From: Triplophysa rosa
Taxonomy: Eukaryota; Chordata; Actinopteri; Cypriniformes; Nemacheilidae
Direction of reading: 5' to 3'
NCBI RefSeq assembly: GCF_024868665.1
Contig: NC_079914.1
Location: 3,838,593 to 3,902,592 of the forward strand
DNA: 64,000 nt
The translations under genes were made by a program, and so were the position numbers. Positions 19,490 through 29,970 of this stretch are shown here, in pieces. Each line of letters begins with the position of its first letter. Within the stretch, counting starts at the first letter, position 1. The notes beneath the pieces are model-generated. The model ran no database searches and was not told the origin of the DNA. It saw only the letters and a program-made list of their open reading frames with translations.

Positions 19490-22319
19490 AAATCAGTCGC
19501 CAGTCAGCGGGAGCCGCAGCGGGGTACGCAGCGGGGTACGATGGCCATCGTGGCGGATGAAAACATACTTGGCCGACGGTAAATCCTTGGGCACGTAGGA
19601 TTGGGGGAGGCCATGGTGAGTCATGGGAATAGGAACAAAAGCATCGGCAATGTCCCGGGACACAGCCCGATGAGAGGCCACAGAACGGAACGCGCAGAGG
19701 CTGGCCGTACACCAACTCGGCCGATGAGGCTTGCAGATCTTCTTTGGGGGCGGAGCAAAGGCCAAGCATGACCCATGGGAGGCGGTCAGCCCAGTCGCAG
19801 TTCGTAAGGCTGGCCCGTAGCGCGGCCTTCATGTCACGATGAAACCGCTCGCAAAGTCCATTGCTCTGTGGGTTATAGGCTGTGGTACGGTGGACCTTCA
19901 CCCCCAAGACCTCGGCGACTGCAGTCCAAAGCTCCGATGTGAACTGCGGACCTCGGTCCGAGGAGAGGTCAGACGGTGTACCGAAACGGGCCACCCAAGC
20001 CATAATGAACGCCCGGGCCACTTCAGCTGATGTAGTGGAGGACAGGGGAACCACTTCTGGCCACCTGGTGGTCCTGTCCACCATGGTGAGGAGGTAGGTG
20101 TAACCACGGGAGGGGGGTAAGGGGCCCACCAGGTCCACATTCACATGATCAAAACGTCTCTCTGGCACTTTGAAGGGTGCCAAGGGGGCTTTGGTATGAC
20201 GAGTCACCTTTGCGCGCTGGCACGCCACACAGGCAGCAGCCCAGGCCCTGACGTCCCTCCGCAGGCCTGGCCAGACGAACTTGGCCCCCACCAGCTTGGT
20301 AGAGGCCTTCACCCCCGGGTGGGAAAGGCCGTGGATGGCGTCAAAAACCTTACGCCTCCAGCCAGCAGGTACCATAGGGCGCGGTTGGCCAGTGGAGACA
20401 AGACAGAGGAGCGTAGCGTTGGCCGTGTCAAAAATCACATCCTCCATGAGCAACGCCGTGGGGGCTGTCCTGTAGGCTTGCACCTCAGCGTCCGCGTTCT
20501 GATCCACCGCCATAGTAGCGTAGTCGAGGCCCAAGTGGACGGACCCAGCAACAGCCCGGGAGAGGCAGTCGGCTACGAAATTGTCTTTACCGGCCACGTG
20601 CTGAATGTCAGTAGTAAACTCGGAGATGGCAGAGAGCTGACGCTGCTGTCGACCAGACCATGGTTCCGAAGACTTGGCCATAGCAAACGTCAGCGGTTTG
20701 TGGTCCACGAAAGCCGTGAAACGCCGGCCCTCCAACAGGAACCGGAAATGACGGGTGGCGAGGAAAAGACCCAGGAGCTCCCTGTCGAAGGCGCTGTATT
20801 TCCTCTCGTTGTCACGGAGCTTCCTGCTGAAAAAGGCCAGCGGCTGCCAGGCTCCGCCCACCCACTGTTCACACACCGCCCCCACGGCGTAATCAGAGGC
20901 GTCCGAAGTAAGAGCAACTGGGGCGGTCGGAGACGGGTGCGCCAGCAGAGCAGCGTTGGCCAGCGCGGTTTTGGCAGCATCAAAAGCCTCCGTCATCGCT
21001 GGGGCCCAATCCAACACGTCCGCCGGCCTCCCACCCCGCAAGGCGTCGTATAAGGGTCGCATGAGGTGGGCCGCATGGGGGAGGAAACGGTTGTAGAAGT
21101 TCACCATACCCAAGAACTCCTGCAGGGACTTCACAGTGCGTGGGCGTGGGAAACTGGCGATGGTGTCCACCTTTGCCGGGAGGGGCACGGCCCCCTGTGG
21201 GGTGACGTGGTGGCCGAGGAAAGTGATGGACGACCGGCCAAACACACACTTAGCCGGGTTAAGGATGAGACCATGCTCGTTGAGCCGGCCGAATAGCTGC
21301 CAGAGATGCGTCAGGTGGTCGTCTGCGGACGCGCTGGCCACGAGAATGTCATCCAAGTAAACAAATAGGAAGGGCATGTCCCTCAGCACAGAGTCCATGA
21401 GGCGCTGAAATGTCTGCGCTGCACCCTTGAGGCCGAAAGGCATCCGCAGGAATTCAAAAAGGCCAAAGGGTGTGATGACCGCTGTCTTGGGGACATCCTG
21501 CGGGTGGACAGGCACCTGGTGGTAACCGCGCACCAGGTCCACCTTCGAAAAGATGGTGGCGCCGGCTAGGTGGGCGGAGAAATCCTGTATGTGCGGCACC
21601 GGGTACCGGTCGGGGGTGGTGGCGTTGTTCAGGCGTCGGAAATCACCACAGGGCCGCCAACCACCATCAGCCTTGGTCACCATGTGTAGGGGGGAGGCCC
21701 ACGGGCTGTTAGAGCGGCGCACTATGCCGAGGTGCTCCATGGTAGCGAACTCCTCCCTGGCGATCACGAGCTTGGCAGAGTCGAGGCGCCGGGCTCGTGC
21801 ATAGACCGGGGGGCCAACCGTGGTGATGTAGTGCTCCACGCCATGCTGAGCCACTGCCGATGAAAACGTGGGCGTGGTTATGTCAGGGAACTCAGCCAGC
21901 AGGCGTTGATACAGGTCCCCGGTGGCAAGCGTATTCGACAGACAAAGCGCCCCCACCCCTCCAAGCGTGCAGGGGTACGAAGCAAAAGAAAGGGCGTCGA
22001 TCAGGCGGCAGTTTGTAACATCCACCAACAGTCTGTAAGCGCAGAGGAAATCCGCCCCCAAGAGCGACGTAGATACGGCGGCCATTACGAAATCCCAGCC
22101 GAAACGCCGCCCGCCGAAACACACTTCTACATACCTCGTGCCATAGGTACGAATGGGTGTGCCGTTGGCGGCGTCCATCGGGGGGCCATGCCCGCCAGCC
22201 ATAGTGTCCACAGTCATCGCCGGCAGGATGCTGCGTTGAGCCCCAGAATCGACCAGCAGCCGCCGGCCAGACAAGGTGTCAGTGATGAATAACAGCTTGC
22301 AGTCACGGCCAACACCCAT
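19443..22319 (-). pseudogene. Pol polyprotein: protease, RT, RNase H, integrase; frameshifted at the end
   Basis: It would cut the polyprotein, copy element RNA to DNA and join the DNA to the genome. Visible in order: aspartic protease LVDSGA at residue 24; reverse transcriptase with [12 protein letters not shown] and YLDD near 320; RNase H with [11 protein letters not shown] near 473 and the later DRELLG and DHKPL; integrase zinc residues around SHPGVK and CVACQ; catalytic Asp in NVDLVGP near 728, Asp in [10 protein letters not shown] near 788 and Glu in CERFHR near 822. No stop occurs over about 870 codons. Near 19690 the frame shifts; the expected sequence goes on in another frame (19765-19493) and is then cut. 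Gag ends five bases before this ATG, in a different frame, so a -1 shift at the junction is likely in active relatives. Confidence 0.85.
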
Positions 22320-22324
22320 AGCTG

Positions 22325-23086
22325 TTAATGAGCGCCGGCCCTGGCTTTTCCCTGGGCTCTAAAACTGCAAGGCTGACGACACTGCTTGGCCTTGGCCCCA
22401 AACCTGGAATGGTAATAACACCACCCGTCCTCACGCTGTCGGCGAGCCGTCACGGCAGCTGCAGTGTCCAGGTCGTCCTCCGGGGGGCCAAGCGGGGCAA
22501 ACGAGTGCTGGGGGGGCAACAGCGCATGGACAAACTGCTGCCGGTTGGCGAGGAAAATCCTGTCCGCCTCCACAGCCAGTGCCCGGTAGTCTCTGGAGGA
22601 AGGGAGGGGGGAACTGGCCAGCGCGGTGCGCACGGGTACTGGAAGCTGCCGCAGAAAAATGTGGGCGAAAAGGAATGAGGGATCCGCTGCGCCCAGCACA
22701 GCTAGCATCCTCTCCATTAACTCGGACGGCTTGCTGTCGCCAAGGCCGTTCAGAGACAAAAGGCGGTCTGCTTTCTCCAGCTCCGACAGTTCAAAGAGCT
22801 TCAACAGGAATGTTTTGAGTGCGTCGTATTTGCCGTCAACCGGAGGAGCCTCTAACAGCGCCATAGCCCTGGCTGTCGTCGAGGCATCTAAAGCCGCTAC
22901 CACGTGGAAATATTTTGTCACGTCCTGTGTTATTCCTCTCAGCTGGAACTGGGCCTCGATGTGTTGAAACCACGGCCGTGGGTTGTGCTGCCAAAAGTCC
23001 GGTAATTTGACGGTGGCGGCGCAGGTAGCACCGACATTAGCCGCGCCGCTAGCAGCAGCATTTTCATCACCGTCGTGGTGTGACAT
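22325..23086 (-). CDS. Gag protein of the gypsy element
   Basis: This 253-residue ORF would form the particle shell that packages element RNA. It starts 18 bases after the primer site. A stretch around [15 protein letters not shown] (about residues 27-41) matches the start of Gag in CsRn1-type elements. The C terminus has an unusual zinc-binding pattern, C-x2-H-x9-C-x3-C (CYYH...CRQPC), instead of the CCHC knuckle. The N terminus is Ala/Gly-rich. It is complete and uninterrupted, so it could be translated if transcribed. Confidence 0.85.
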   Translation of the reverse strand: MSHHDGDENAAASGAANVGATCAATVKLPDFWQHNPRPWFQHIEAQFQLRGITQDVTKYFHVVAALDASTTARAMALLEAPPVDGKYDALKTFLLKLFELSELEKADRLLSLNGLGDSKPSELMERMLAVLGAADPSFLFAHIFLRQLPVPVRTALASSPLPSSRDYRALAVEADRIFLANRQQFVHALLPPQHSFAPLGPPEDDLDTAAAVTARRQREDGWCYYHSRFGAKAKQCRQPCSFRAQGKARAGAH

Positions 23087-23103
23087 AATTCAGCCGTATC
23101 CAA

Positions 23104-23121
23104 CTCGCGTCAGGGTCACCA
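23104..23121 (-). other. Primer binding site, tRNA-Trp-like
   Basis: On the minus strand TGGTGACCCTGACGCGAG starts two bases after the LTR. It matches the complement of the vertebrate tRNA-Trp 3' end at 15 of 18 positions by recall. A tRNA-Trp primer is typical of CsRn1-type gypsy elements. Confidence 0.65.
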
Positions 23122-23123
23122 CT

Positions 23124-23333
23124 TGTGGAGTGCAATAAACGAGGAGACAAAAACGAAGATGTGTCGGGTCCGCTTACTCTCCACTTTAATATAACTCTCA
23201 CACCGAACAGCGAGTCAAGTAAAACCACAGCACACACATCACAAAACAGGAACAACACAACTAACTCCTCCCTCCCTTAAAGGTACAGTACCTTGGTGAA
23301 TGTCTCCTCTCATATTACTTGTGGTTCGCCACA
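23124..23333 (-). repeat. 5' LTR of the gypsy element
   Basis: 210 bp, from TGTGGCGAACCACA on the minus strand to CTCCACA, so it has the TG...CA borders. The middle includes 'gggagggaggagttag' and a probable polyadenylation/TATA region 'gttatattaaag'. No partner LTR exists in the window. Confidence 0.8.
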
Positions 23334-23382
23334 GGATCATAGTTTATTTATTCAGAATAATGCAACAATTCTGATCCCATAC

Positions 23383-23544
23383 AAAACAACCTTGTAGCAA
23401 ATCAGCAGTAAGGTGTACAGTGCACAGGACGGACATTAGTCGAGTCGAGCGGTGACGAAAGCGAAAGATGGGGGTATGAGTGTGTCTGGTTTGGTGATTT
23501 GAACATTAACAACAGCTCAGAGAAATCGGACACCCCGCCTTTAA
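23383..23544. mobile_element. Truncated copy of the TTAA MITE
   Basis: Inverse of 9656-9840: it shares ctacaaggttgtttt, 'ggtgtacagtgcacagg', the 'gatgggggtatg' region and the end aaatcggacaccccgcctt with TTAA. The left part is missing. The duplicated 26-27-bp unit of the first copy is single here. Confidence 0.75.
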
Positions 23545-23846
23545 GGCTAGTCCCAGACTAAAATGAATGTTTGACCTGTCTTAACTGAATATAACTTATA
23601 ACTTGACATAAATATCTTAATTCAACTAAGGCATAGTCCTGGTTTAAACTAAGCCGTGTCTGTGAAACCGGGCCTATGACTGCTGTGCAGTACATTTCCC
23701 ATTATCTATTTTCTATAGTTGGAACCAGTAATCTATATATCATATAAATAACATTTTATTAAGACCATATTAATACCATAGACCAGATAGCAGGAGAGCA
23801 TAGGAAAACCATTGAATCATTTGATAATGTTAATGCATTAATATTT
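23545..23846. other. Spacer with a short common repeat
   Basis: Contains 'taaactaagccgtgtctg' and 'gaaaccgggcctatgac', a motif seen in many fish repeats. No ORF. Confidence 0.4.
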
Positions 23847-23996
23847 CCAGCTCAGTGGTTAGAGCATGGCACTATAGCAACGCCAAGGTCATGGGTTCGA
23901 TCCAAGGGATTGCGCATGCTCAGAAACAAATGTTTAGTATAATGCAATGTAAGTCACGTTGGATAAAAGCGTCTGTCAAATGCATAAATGTAAATA
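23847..23996 (+). mobile_element. tRNA-derived SINE
   Basis: A box-like agctcagtggttagagca and B box gggttcgatcc lie about 40 bp apart, followed by a tail with ttggataaaagcgtctg and aaatgcataaatgtaaat. The tail is shared with 40435-40572 (opposite strand) and 63330-63380. It is not a working tRNA gene, because the body does not fold into the full cloverleaf and runs into the SINE tail. Confidence 0.8.
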
Positions 23997-24414
23997 TCAC
24001 TTTTGCACCAGCAAATAATGTTGAAAAATGTTTGAAATTTCAACAAATCACCATTATTGTGAAATGCTGTATTGGCTACCACAAATGTTTTTAAAAGAGT
24101 TGTACCTTAACATAGTACAAAATAAAATATATACATATTTACTGAGTGTGATAAGTAGAAAGACATTTCTAAGAGCGTGTGCTGTCTTCTCATGTCCCAA
24201 CCCTTAGTGCCCTTTTTTTTGTTTCGGCCACTGCCCATCAAAACGTCTGTGCACGGCCATGGTAGTGGGGATTATGAAATCTGCCTAAAGTATGTGTTTA
24301 ACTTTATTTTTTTATATTTTCAATGTGCAATGTGTACAGTCATCATTAATTGACGACGCTTTGAAGTGACACTAAAGCGAGCGGGGATATGCCATTTCAC
24401 ATCTTTTAATTCCT
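23997..24414. other. Spacer inside the nest
   Basis: AT-rich. Holds cactgcccatcaaaacgt and gtgcacggccatggtag at 24229-24265, inverse in part to 18578-18630. Confidence 0.35.
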
Positions 24415-24504
24415 CTGTCCTCACTTCTTTTCCTTGTTCCCTTCCCTCGCATCCTGAAGGGGTGGAGCTAAGACGGATGCACAAATAAGAATTGAGAAGC
24501 ACCC
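24415..24504 (-). repeat. Right arm of an inverted repeat
   Basis: Inverse of 18091-18197 with one 17-base gap and about two mismatches. Together the arms enclose the gypsy element. Confidence 0.75.
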
Positions 24505-24859
24505 TCTGATCCTTAACTGTCACGGACATCAAAATACAGCTCTTCATTGCATTTAAGTATTTATTAATTTATTATTTTGTATGTATGGTTTACTGTATGC
24601 TTACATTTATTAATTTAGCGAAGCATCTTTTATTTAATTTGATTAATGCAGTCTAGTGTCACTAAACTCCGCCCTCTCGCGGTGAGTTGTGGGTAATATC
24701 AGCCGCTAAGTGTCCATGGATTCACACATCGAATTTTCAGACCATCCGGGTACTTTGAGAATACTCATTTCAGCATACTATGATTTGGGACATACTAACT
24801 CTATTTTCGAATACTATTTAGGACGGATAGTATGCGAACTGGGACGCAGCATCATAGTC

Positions 24860-26156
24860 TTTAAATCTCTCTGGAAGTTGGATTTATCTCTGTGGTCTCA
24901 TTTGTGTAGAGACATCGCCATCTAGTGGCTCACTCTGGATTAACATTTATTTTATCTTTTGAGGATTGTCTATTACTGATTTGACTGGTTCAGTTTCTAA
25001 ATGTTTTTACTCATTTTGCCGAAGAAACGTTTATTTTATTATGCTTTACCTAAATCCTTATTTTTTTTGGACACAACAAGGGGTTTCCAAATAAAGGTCC
25101 AGGGACCCTAGGACTCCAGAGAGTCTCAAAGAAAAAAGATAAAGCAAAAACTCTGAACTTTCATTTCTAAAGTTCACATTATTTATAATTGTTAATCCAT
25201 CAATTTCTTGATATGCATACTTGCCGGAATTGTTTTTTGTATCTATTCTCACTCACTGGGTTTTTGCGATGCAGCATGTTTTGTAAAGTTGTCAAAAACA
25301 AGATTTATTATCGCCACAGTACAAATGCATTCGAATTGAAAATGTTTCTCTTCTGTTTTTGATTGTCTGATAGTTCAAATGTGCAACTCACGAATACGTT
25401 TTAGCAAATATTAATATCAAAATTTGTTTTCCGTTCCTCTCAGAACATTTCAGCCATGAATAGAAAATCTGAAACCCATGTCTGCAGAAGCCCAAGGGAG
25501 TTCTGGACTACCCCTCATTTTGGACAAGGTCAGTCACTGATACATGAAGTCCAAAATATCAGATAGTCATGGGGGTTTCCATGTTGATGAACTGCTTCTA
25601 CAGTAAACTATTTTCAGATCAATTCAAATGGATTATTCATGTGATATAATATAAATCGACTGTAAACATATATACTTTATATGAATCTTATTGGCTGTTT
25701 TAACTCCTGAATAAACATAGGCTTTAAATGAGTTCAGTCTTATGCCAAAAGTTTGTTTGTGTCTTTTATTTTGAAATTGTATTTTGTAGTCTTTGTGTCT
25801 GGTCTTTGTAGTCTTTTGTGCTACTCCACTCCAATTGTGTCAATCTGTTTGTCGTTGTCCTCTGATGTTTGCGTTTTGTTTTGTTTTTAAGGGTTATGTC
25901 TTGAAGTTCATTTGTGGGTTTATCAGAACTACACTGATTTGTATCTAAATCCGCCATCAACTTCCAGTCTTCTACTATACATCACAGGTTGGTTCTCATT
26001 TCTTGGTTTTACTCATTTTTATGTTTCCTTATTTAAAATATGTGCTCTGAATTGTCTATACTAAAAATCCGTTCACGGCTACTTTAACTGGACCAGTACC
26101 TGTTTGGGTGCCTCATGTTAAAACATTGAAAAGTGTTATGCAAGTTATATGTAAGT
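24860..26156. other. Unassigned DNA
   Basis: AT-rich. A 37-codon reading at 25457-25567 begins after ttcag and contains a possible donor (caag|gtcagt), but I cannot match it to a protein. 25740-25960 is rich in tgt/ttgt on the plus strand. No nameable repeat. Confidence 0.35.
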
Positions 26157-26157
26157 A

Positions 26158-26431
26158 AGTGATAGTTCACCCAAAAATGAAAATTGTCTCATCATTCATG
26201 TACCCTCATGTCATTCAAACCTGTATGACTTTCTTTCTTCTGCAGAACACAAAAGAAGGTATTTTGAAGCATGTTAGTAACCAAACAATATCGACCCCCA
26301 CTGACTTGTATATGAACACAAAACCACTGAGACATTTCGCAAAATATCTTTTTTTGTGGTGATATGGGTTTTGAATGACATGAGAGTGAATAGATGATGA
26401 AGTTTTCTTTTTTTAGTGTGAACTATCCCTT
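26158..26431. mobile_element. MITE, CACCCAAAAATG family
   Basis: Begins gatagttcacccaaaaatg and ends with the inverse pattern gtgaactatcccttta. The landmarks 'ctgcagaacacaaaag' and 'tatgaacacaaaacca' are shared with the copies at 1-137 and 34782-35062. Confidence 0.85.
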
Positions 26432-26654
26432 TAAAGCTGCCTGGCTTTACATGAAAATGTCTCCATCCATCTGCACATTATGGTCCTGAAGAAAAACACA
26501 TCTACCTAAACAAGTCAGCTATTGCCCTGAGGCCTGGCATAAGGAGACAGGAGATGTCTCAGGATTCTGAGGACAAGAAATCTGAGGTGTTTATTCATTT
26601 TGGCTTCAACATGCATCTCATGCAGCGTTTTGGCTTGCTGGATAAATTAGGGTT

Positions 26655-26856
26655 TTGAAGCATGGTAGCTGAGCACCAAAACAACCAGACACAAAAACAG
26701 CTTCTTCCCTCAGGCCATCTACCTCTTGAACAGTTAAATGTTTTTACACACCGTGCAATTAATAACTTTGTGCAATAATAATTAAGTGCAATATTAATTA
26801 TATCCTCCAGATAATACACTATCTATTTTTTATACAACTTTTTCTGTAAATTATAT
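26655..26856 (+). mobile_element. LINE 3' end, part 1, split by the BEL element
   Basis: A short open stretch encodes TRHKNSFFPQAIYLLNS and stops at 26735-26737, a typical C terminus of the reverse transcriptase ORF in fish LINEs. It is followed by an AT-rich 3' untranslated part that breaks at the TTCAT duplication (26857-26861) and continues at 33015. Confidence 0.65.
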
Positions 26857-26861
26857 TTCAT

Positions 26862-27536
26862 TGTCAGAAAGCCTGCCTTAGGAACTAAAGTGTTTTCAAG
26901 TGTTTCCTAGACGGACCAGTATTAGTGTTACCTATCGGTACAACGCCTTTCTGCCTTTGTTCATGCTGCTGCTATGTCTTTTTGAATGTGTTCATTTATT
27001 ACAAGTGAGTTTGCACAATATTGAATTCAGTATTATGTTATGTATGCTATGGCTGTTTTCGGATGTTTACATTGTTTGTATTTGTCCGCTTTTGCGGTTA
27101 TTTGCGGACGTGATTGCCGCGATATTTCTGCCGAGTCATCAGCTATGCTAGCGCTATGTAGCCGCCACAAACGGGTTTACACATAATAACTTATAGAAAT
27201 GTCTTACCCTGAATATTATTATATAGTGTTCATTGTATTGGTGTTCAGAAGGAGAGATATTTAGGTTATATATTTGTACTGGGCATATTTGCATTGGTGT
27301 TATGCTAACATTGTCAGCTATGATTATTGATCATTTGTAGATTGTAATTATTTCTATTGTTTCTTTGTAGAACACACACAAACATTTAAATCATATTGGA
27401 GACATGCATATTGGATTGTTAATAAATGCCTCAAAGACTTCCTTCCTTCACTCTTGATTCTCTGACCGGAATCTGGTTCATACTTGGCCGCCTCAACCAG
27501 TTAAATTCTGAATGTAGCAAAGTTTGCTGCATTACA
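26862..27536 (+). repeat. 5' LTR of the BEL element
   Basis: 675 bp, from tgtcagaaagcc to gcattaca. Against the 3' LTR the visible differences are at the acaacgcc/acaacggc, gctatgg/gctatcg, tttgtcc/ttgttcc and taaattc/taaaatc sites. Confidence 0.9.
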
Positions 27537-27538
27537 AA

Positions 27539-27555
27539 TGGTCCTTCGAGCCGGA
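27539..27555 (+). other. Primer binding site, tRNA-Tyr
   Basis: TGGTCCTTCGAGCCGGA starts two bases after the 5' LTR. Its complement is the 3' end of vertebrate tRNA-Tyr including CCA, at all 17 positions by recall. Confidence 0.75.
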
Positions 27556-27870
27556 TTGAGAGCAACATAAAACTAGTATGGACCCAGCAGTAAGTGATGC
27601 AGAGACAAGGGATAGACCTTGCCGCAGGACAAATCTGCCACCTCACCTGGATGAATATGAGGTTGGATACCAACCCGCAGGGGACCCTCCTCCTAAAGCT
27701 TCTACCTCCTGTCCCAGCCAGCATAGAAGCAGCTCGAGGAAGACGTCTCATAGCGGCACCAGCTCTCATTCCAGGACCAGCAGGCGTTCAGTTACCTCCT
27801 CAGGCGTTTATCTACCACCTCCTCAGGCGTTTATCTACCACCAGAGCTCTCTAGTGTCCAGACTGCTGCT

Positions 27871-29430
27871 TTGGAGGAGAGGATTAAGCAGAGGCAGTTT
27901 GACAGTCTCTGGCAACAAGTAGAGGAAGATTCACTTGCAGACAGGGAATATCAGCGGCTGCAGACACAAGCTAAAGAAGCTCAGCGCATCCAGGAGGAGG
28001 CTCTCACAGCAAAGGAAGCGTTGTTCAAACATCTAGAAAGACAGCGTAAGCTGCATGAAGCAGAGACTGAGCTAGAGGTAGCGAAGCTCGTATCATCCAT
28101 GCTTACTACAGACTCTGGCTCAGCCACTCCTATGCCTTCAGGCTCACCAGCTAGCTCTTTGGATTCAACTCATCTTATTCATAGCAGTCCAGCTGTGTGC
28201 CCACAGTCTCCCTCCTTGCATCAGCAGCTCTCCTCCGAATCACCAGTGGTGACATCTTCCGTGCAGCCCTGCTCAGCTGATCAGGTGATGATGGATACTG
28301 GCTCTCAACTGTCACTTAAACGACTAGCGCTTACAATACCTGCTACTGAACCGGTCAGTGCCCCCGATGCTTCAGCGCTCCACTTGTTGTCACAGACAGC
28401 TCCATCGCGAGTCCCTACAGTATCTCAGACTCTCCCTACAACTGCACCCTCTGTACGCACGGGTCGTCCAGCGGTGCCACTGCAGCCCATCACAGCCGCA
28501 CTTACAAGTCCATATGTGATACAACAGGCATTGTTCCCTTCGGTGACCCCGCATGCTCAGCCAGTGCAGCCTCCAGTTACCAGCCAGTGGACATCAGCCC
28601 TTGAGGTGTCGTCAGTATTCAAGCCCAGAAAGAGGTTCGCTATACGAAATGCATTCACCGCTACTGGGCTGTGTTTAGCAGAGCACAACTATCCCGTGGC
28701 TGCTCTCCAGAAGGCCTACCGACACCTGAAGGACCTACCACTGCCTCCTGTGGACAGAGTGCAACCGTTGCTCCTTATTGGATCTGACATGCCGCATCTC
28801 CTGACACCAGTTCAGCCCATATGCCAAGGCCCAATTGGAGGACCCATTGCTATTCAAACATCACTTGGATGGTTCCTCCAAGGCCCGATGAGTCCAATGC
28901 AGCCCTCATGGGGATTTCAGCAATGTCTTCACATGACAGTTCCAACCAATGATGATCTGATCCACCATGCGGAAAGACTCTGGCAAGTTGAAACCCTCCC
29001 GTACAACACCAAGATGGTTACCAGGTCCAAAGAGGACAAAGAGGCTTATACCTTACTACAGAATGCAACCGTCAGGGTGACTGTAGACGGTGTACAACGA
29101 TACGCTACGCCATTGCTGAGACGAAACCCTCTGAGTTTACTAAATGCGGAGAAAACAGCTGTTCTTCCCAGCTTACGTAGCACTGAGTGCATGCTGGCAC
29201 GAGATCCTGAGAGGACTAAAGTCTGCTGTAGTGAAATCAGTAAATTGGAGTTAGCTGGTTATGTGGCCAAGATAACTGCAGCGGAAGCAGACCGAAGTGC
29301 AGAGTCCTGGTTTATTCCGCACCACATAGTGCATCACAATGGTAAAGACAGAATAGTCTTCAACTGCTCCTTCCAACACCAGGGACAGTCTCTGAATGAT
29401 CAGCTGCTACCAGGTCCAAATTTGTCTATC
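27871..29430 (+). pseudogene. BEL segment: Gag coil, A17 peptidase, RT N terminus
   Basis: It starts with a charged predicted coil (about residues 1-75, rich in E, Q, K and A), then a Ser/Thr/Pro-rich linker of about 170 residues. Next is the Pao-type region with LAEHNYPV, LIGSDMPHLLTPV and IQTSLGWFLQGP, then the start of RT around SWFIPHHIVHH and RIVFNCSF. The frame runs on to 29580, but the RT sequence has already moved to another frame by about 29430. Confidence 0.8.
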
Positions 29431-29970
29431 CTTACTAGGTGTCCTACTGAGATTCCGCCAACACAGTGTTGCTATCAGCGGGGACATCAAAGGTATGTTC
29501 CACCAAGTACGCTTGCTACCTGGGGACAAATCAGTGCTGCGCTTCATTTGGAGAGACATGTGCAGGGATGCAGAACCTGACATATATGAGTGGCAGGTAC
29601 TTCCGTTTGGCACTACTTGCAGCCCTTGCTGTGCCATCTATGCCCTCCAACACCACGTCCAAGGACACAAAGGTGATATGGACAACTTAGTTGACATAGT
29701 TGAACATTCGTTCTATGTTGATAACTGCCTTCACAGTGTACAGACGACAAGTGAAGCCAAAGAGATAGTGGATGGCCTGCGGCAGTTCCTTTCCCAAGGG
29801 GGCTTTGAGATCAGACAGTGGGCATGCAATTTACCATCCGCGATTCAACACCTACCCACAGAGGCCAGATCTACAAATAGTGAGCGCTGGTTAACTCAAA
29901 GTAGTGCTGACCTCCAAGAACTCACTCTTGGTCTGCGCTGGAATTGTATCAGTGACACCCTGGGGTACAA
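29430..29970 (+). pseudogene. BEL segment: RT core
   Basis: Contains ISGDIKGMFHQVRL (first catalytic Asp), WQVLPFGTTCSPC and FYVDNCLHS. The last motif is YVDN instead of YVDD; I believe this form also occurs in other fish BEL elements, so I do not count it as damage. A frameshift follows near 29970 after SDTLGY. Confidence 0.75.

Larger units (their letters stand above)
19490..23333 (-). mobile_element. Ty3/gypsy element, CsRn1-like, 3'-truncated
   Basis: Order on the minus strand: 5' LTR (23124-23333), primer site, gag (23086-22325), pol (22319 to about 19500), then loss of the end of pol and of the 3' LTR. Three points suggest the CsRn1 branch: the Gag motif C-x2-H-x9-C-x3-C, a primer site close to the tRNA-Trp 3' end, and the Gag sequence around LPDFW. 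The element is far richer in GC than its surroundings. Its right flank runs into a truncated copy of the TTAA MITE. Confidence 0.85.
17948..24856. mobile_element. Inverted repeat pair (outermost shell of a nest)
   Basis: The left sequence from 17948 (atgctgtgtcccaatttgcc) pairs with the inverse of the right sequence ending at 24856 (atgctgcgtcccagttcgca), and a tactat/agtatg-rich zone follows in both. This end type is common among short fish elements. I take the two as ends of one MITE that was split by everything between them. Similarity fades after about 60 bp, so two separate copies in opposite orientation remain possible. Confidence 0.45.

Noticed and set aside
20145..21053. Plus-strand ORF of 302 codons
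   Set aside because: It lies antisense to the RT/RNase H part of the gypsy pol gene and reflects its GC-rich codon use.
23849..23910. Possible tRNA gene
   Set aside because: A and B boxes are present, but the body is diverged and runs directly into a SINE tail found elsewhere in the window.
18578..24275. Third concentric inverted pair around the gypsy element
   Set aside because: Only about 13-20 bases match well (gggccgtgcacag) and the motif is common; not strong enough to list as an element.
25457..25567. Possible short exon starting MNRKSETHVC
   Set aside because: Weak splice context, too short to assign, no partner exons nearby.
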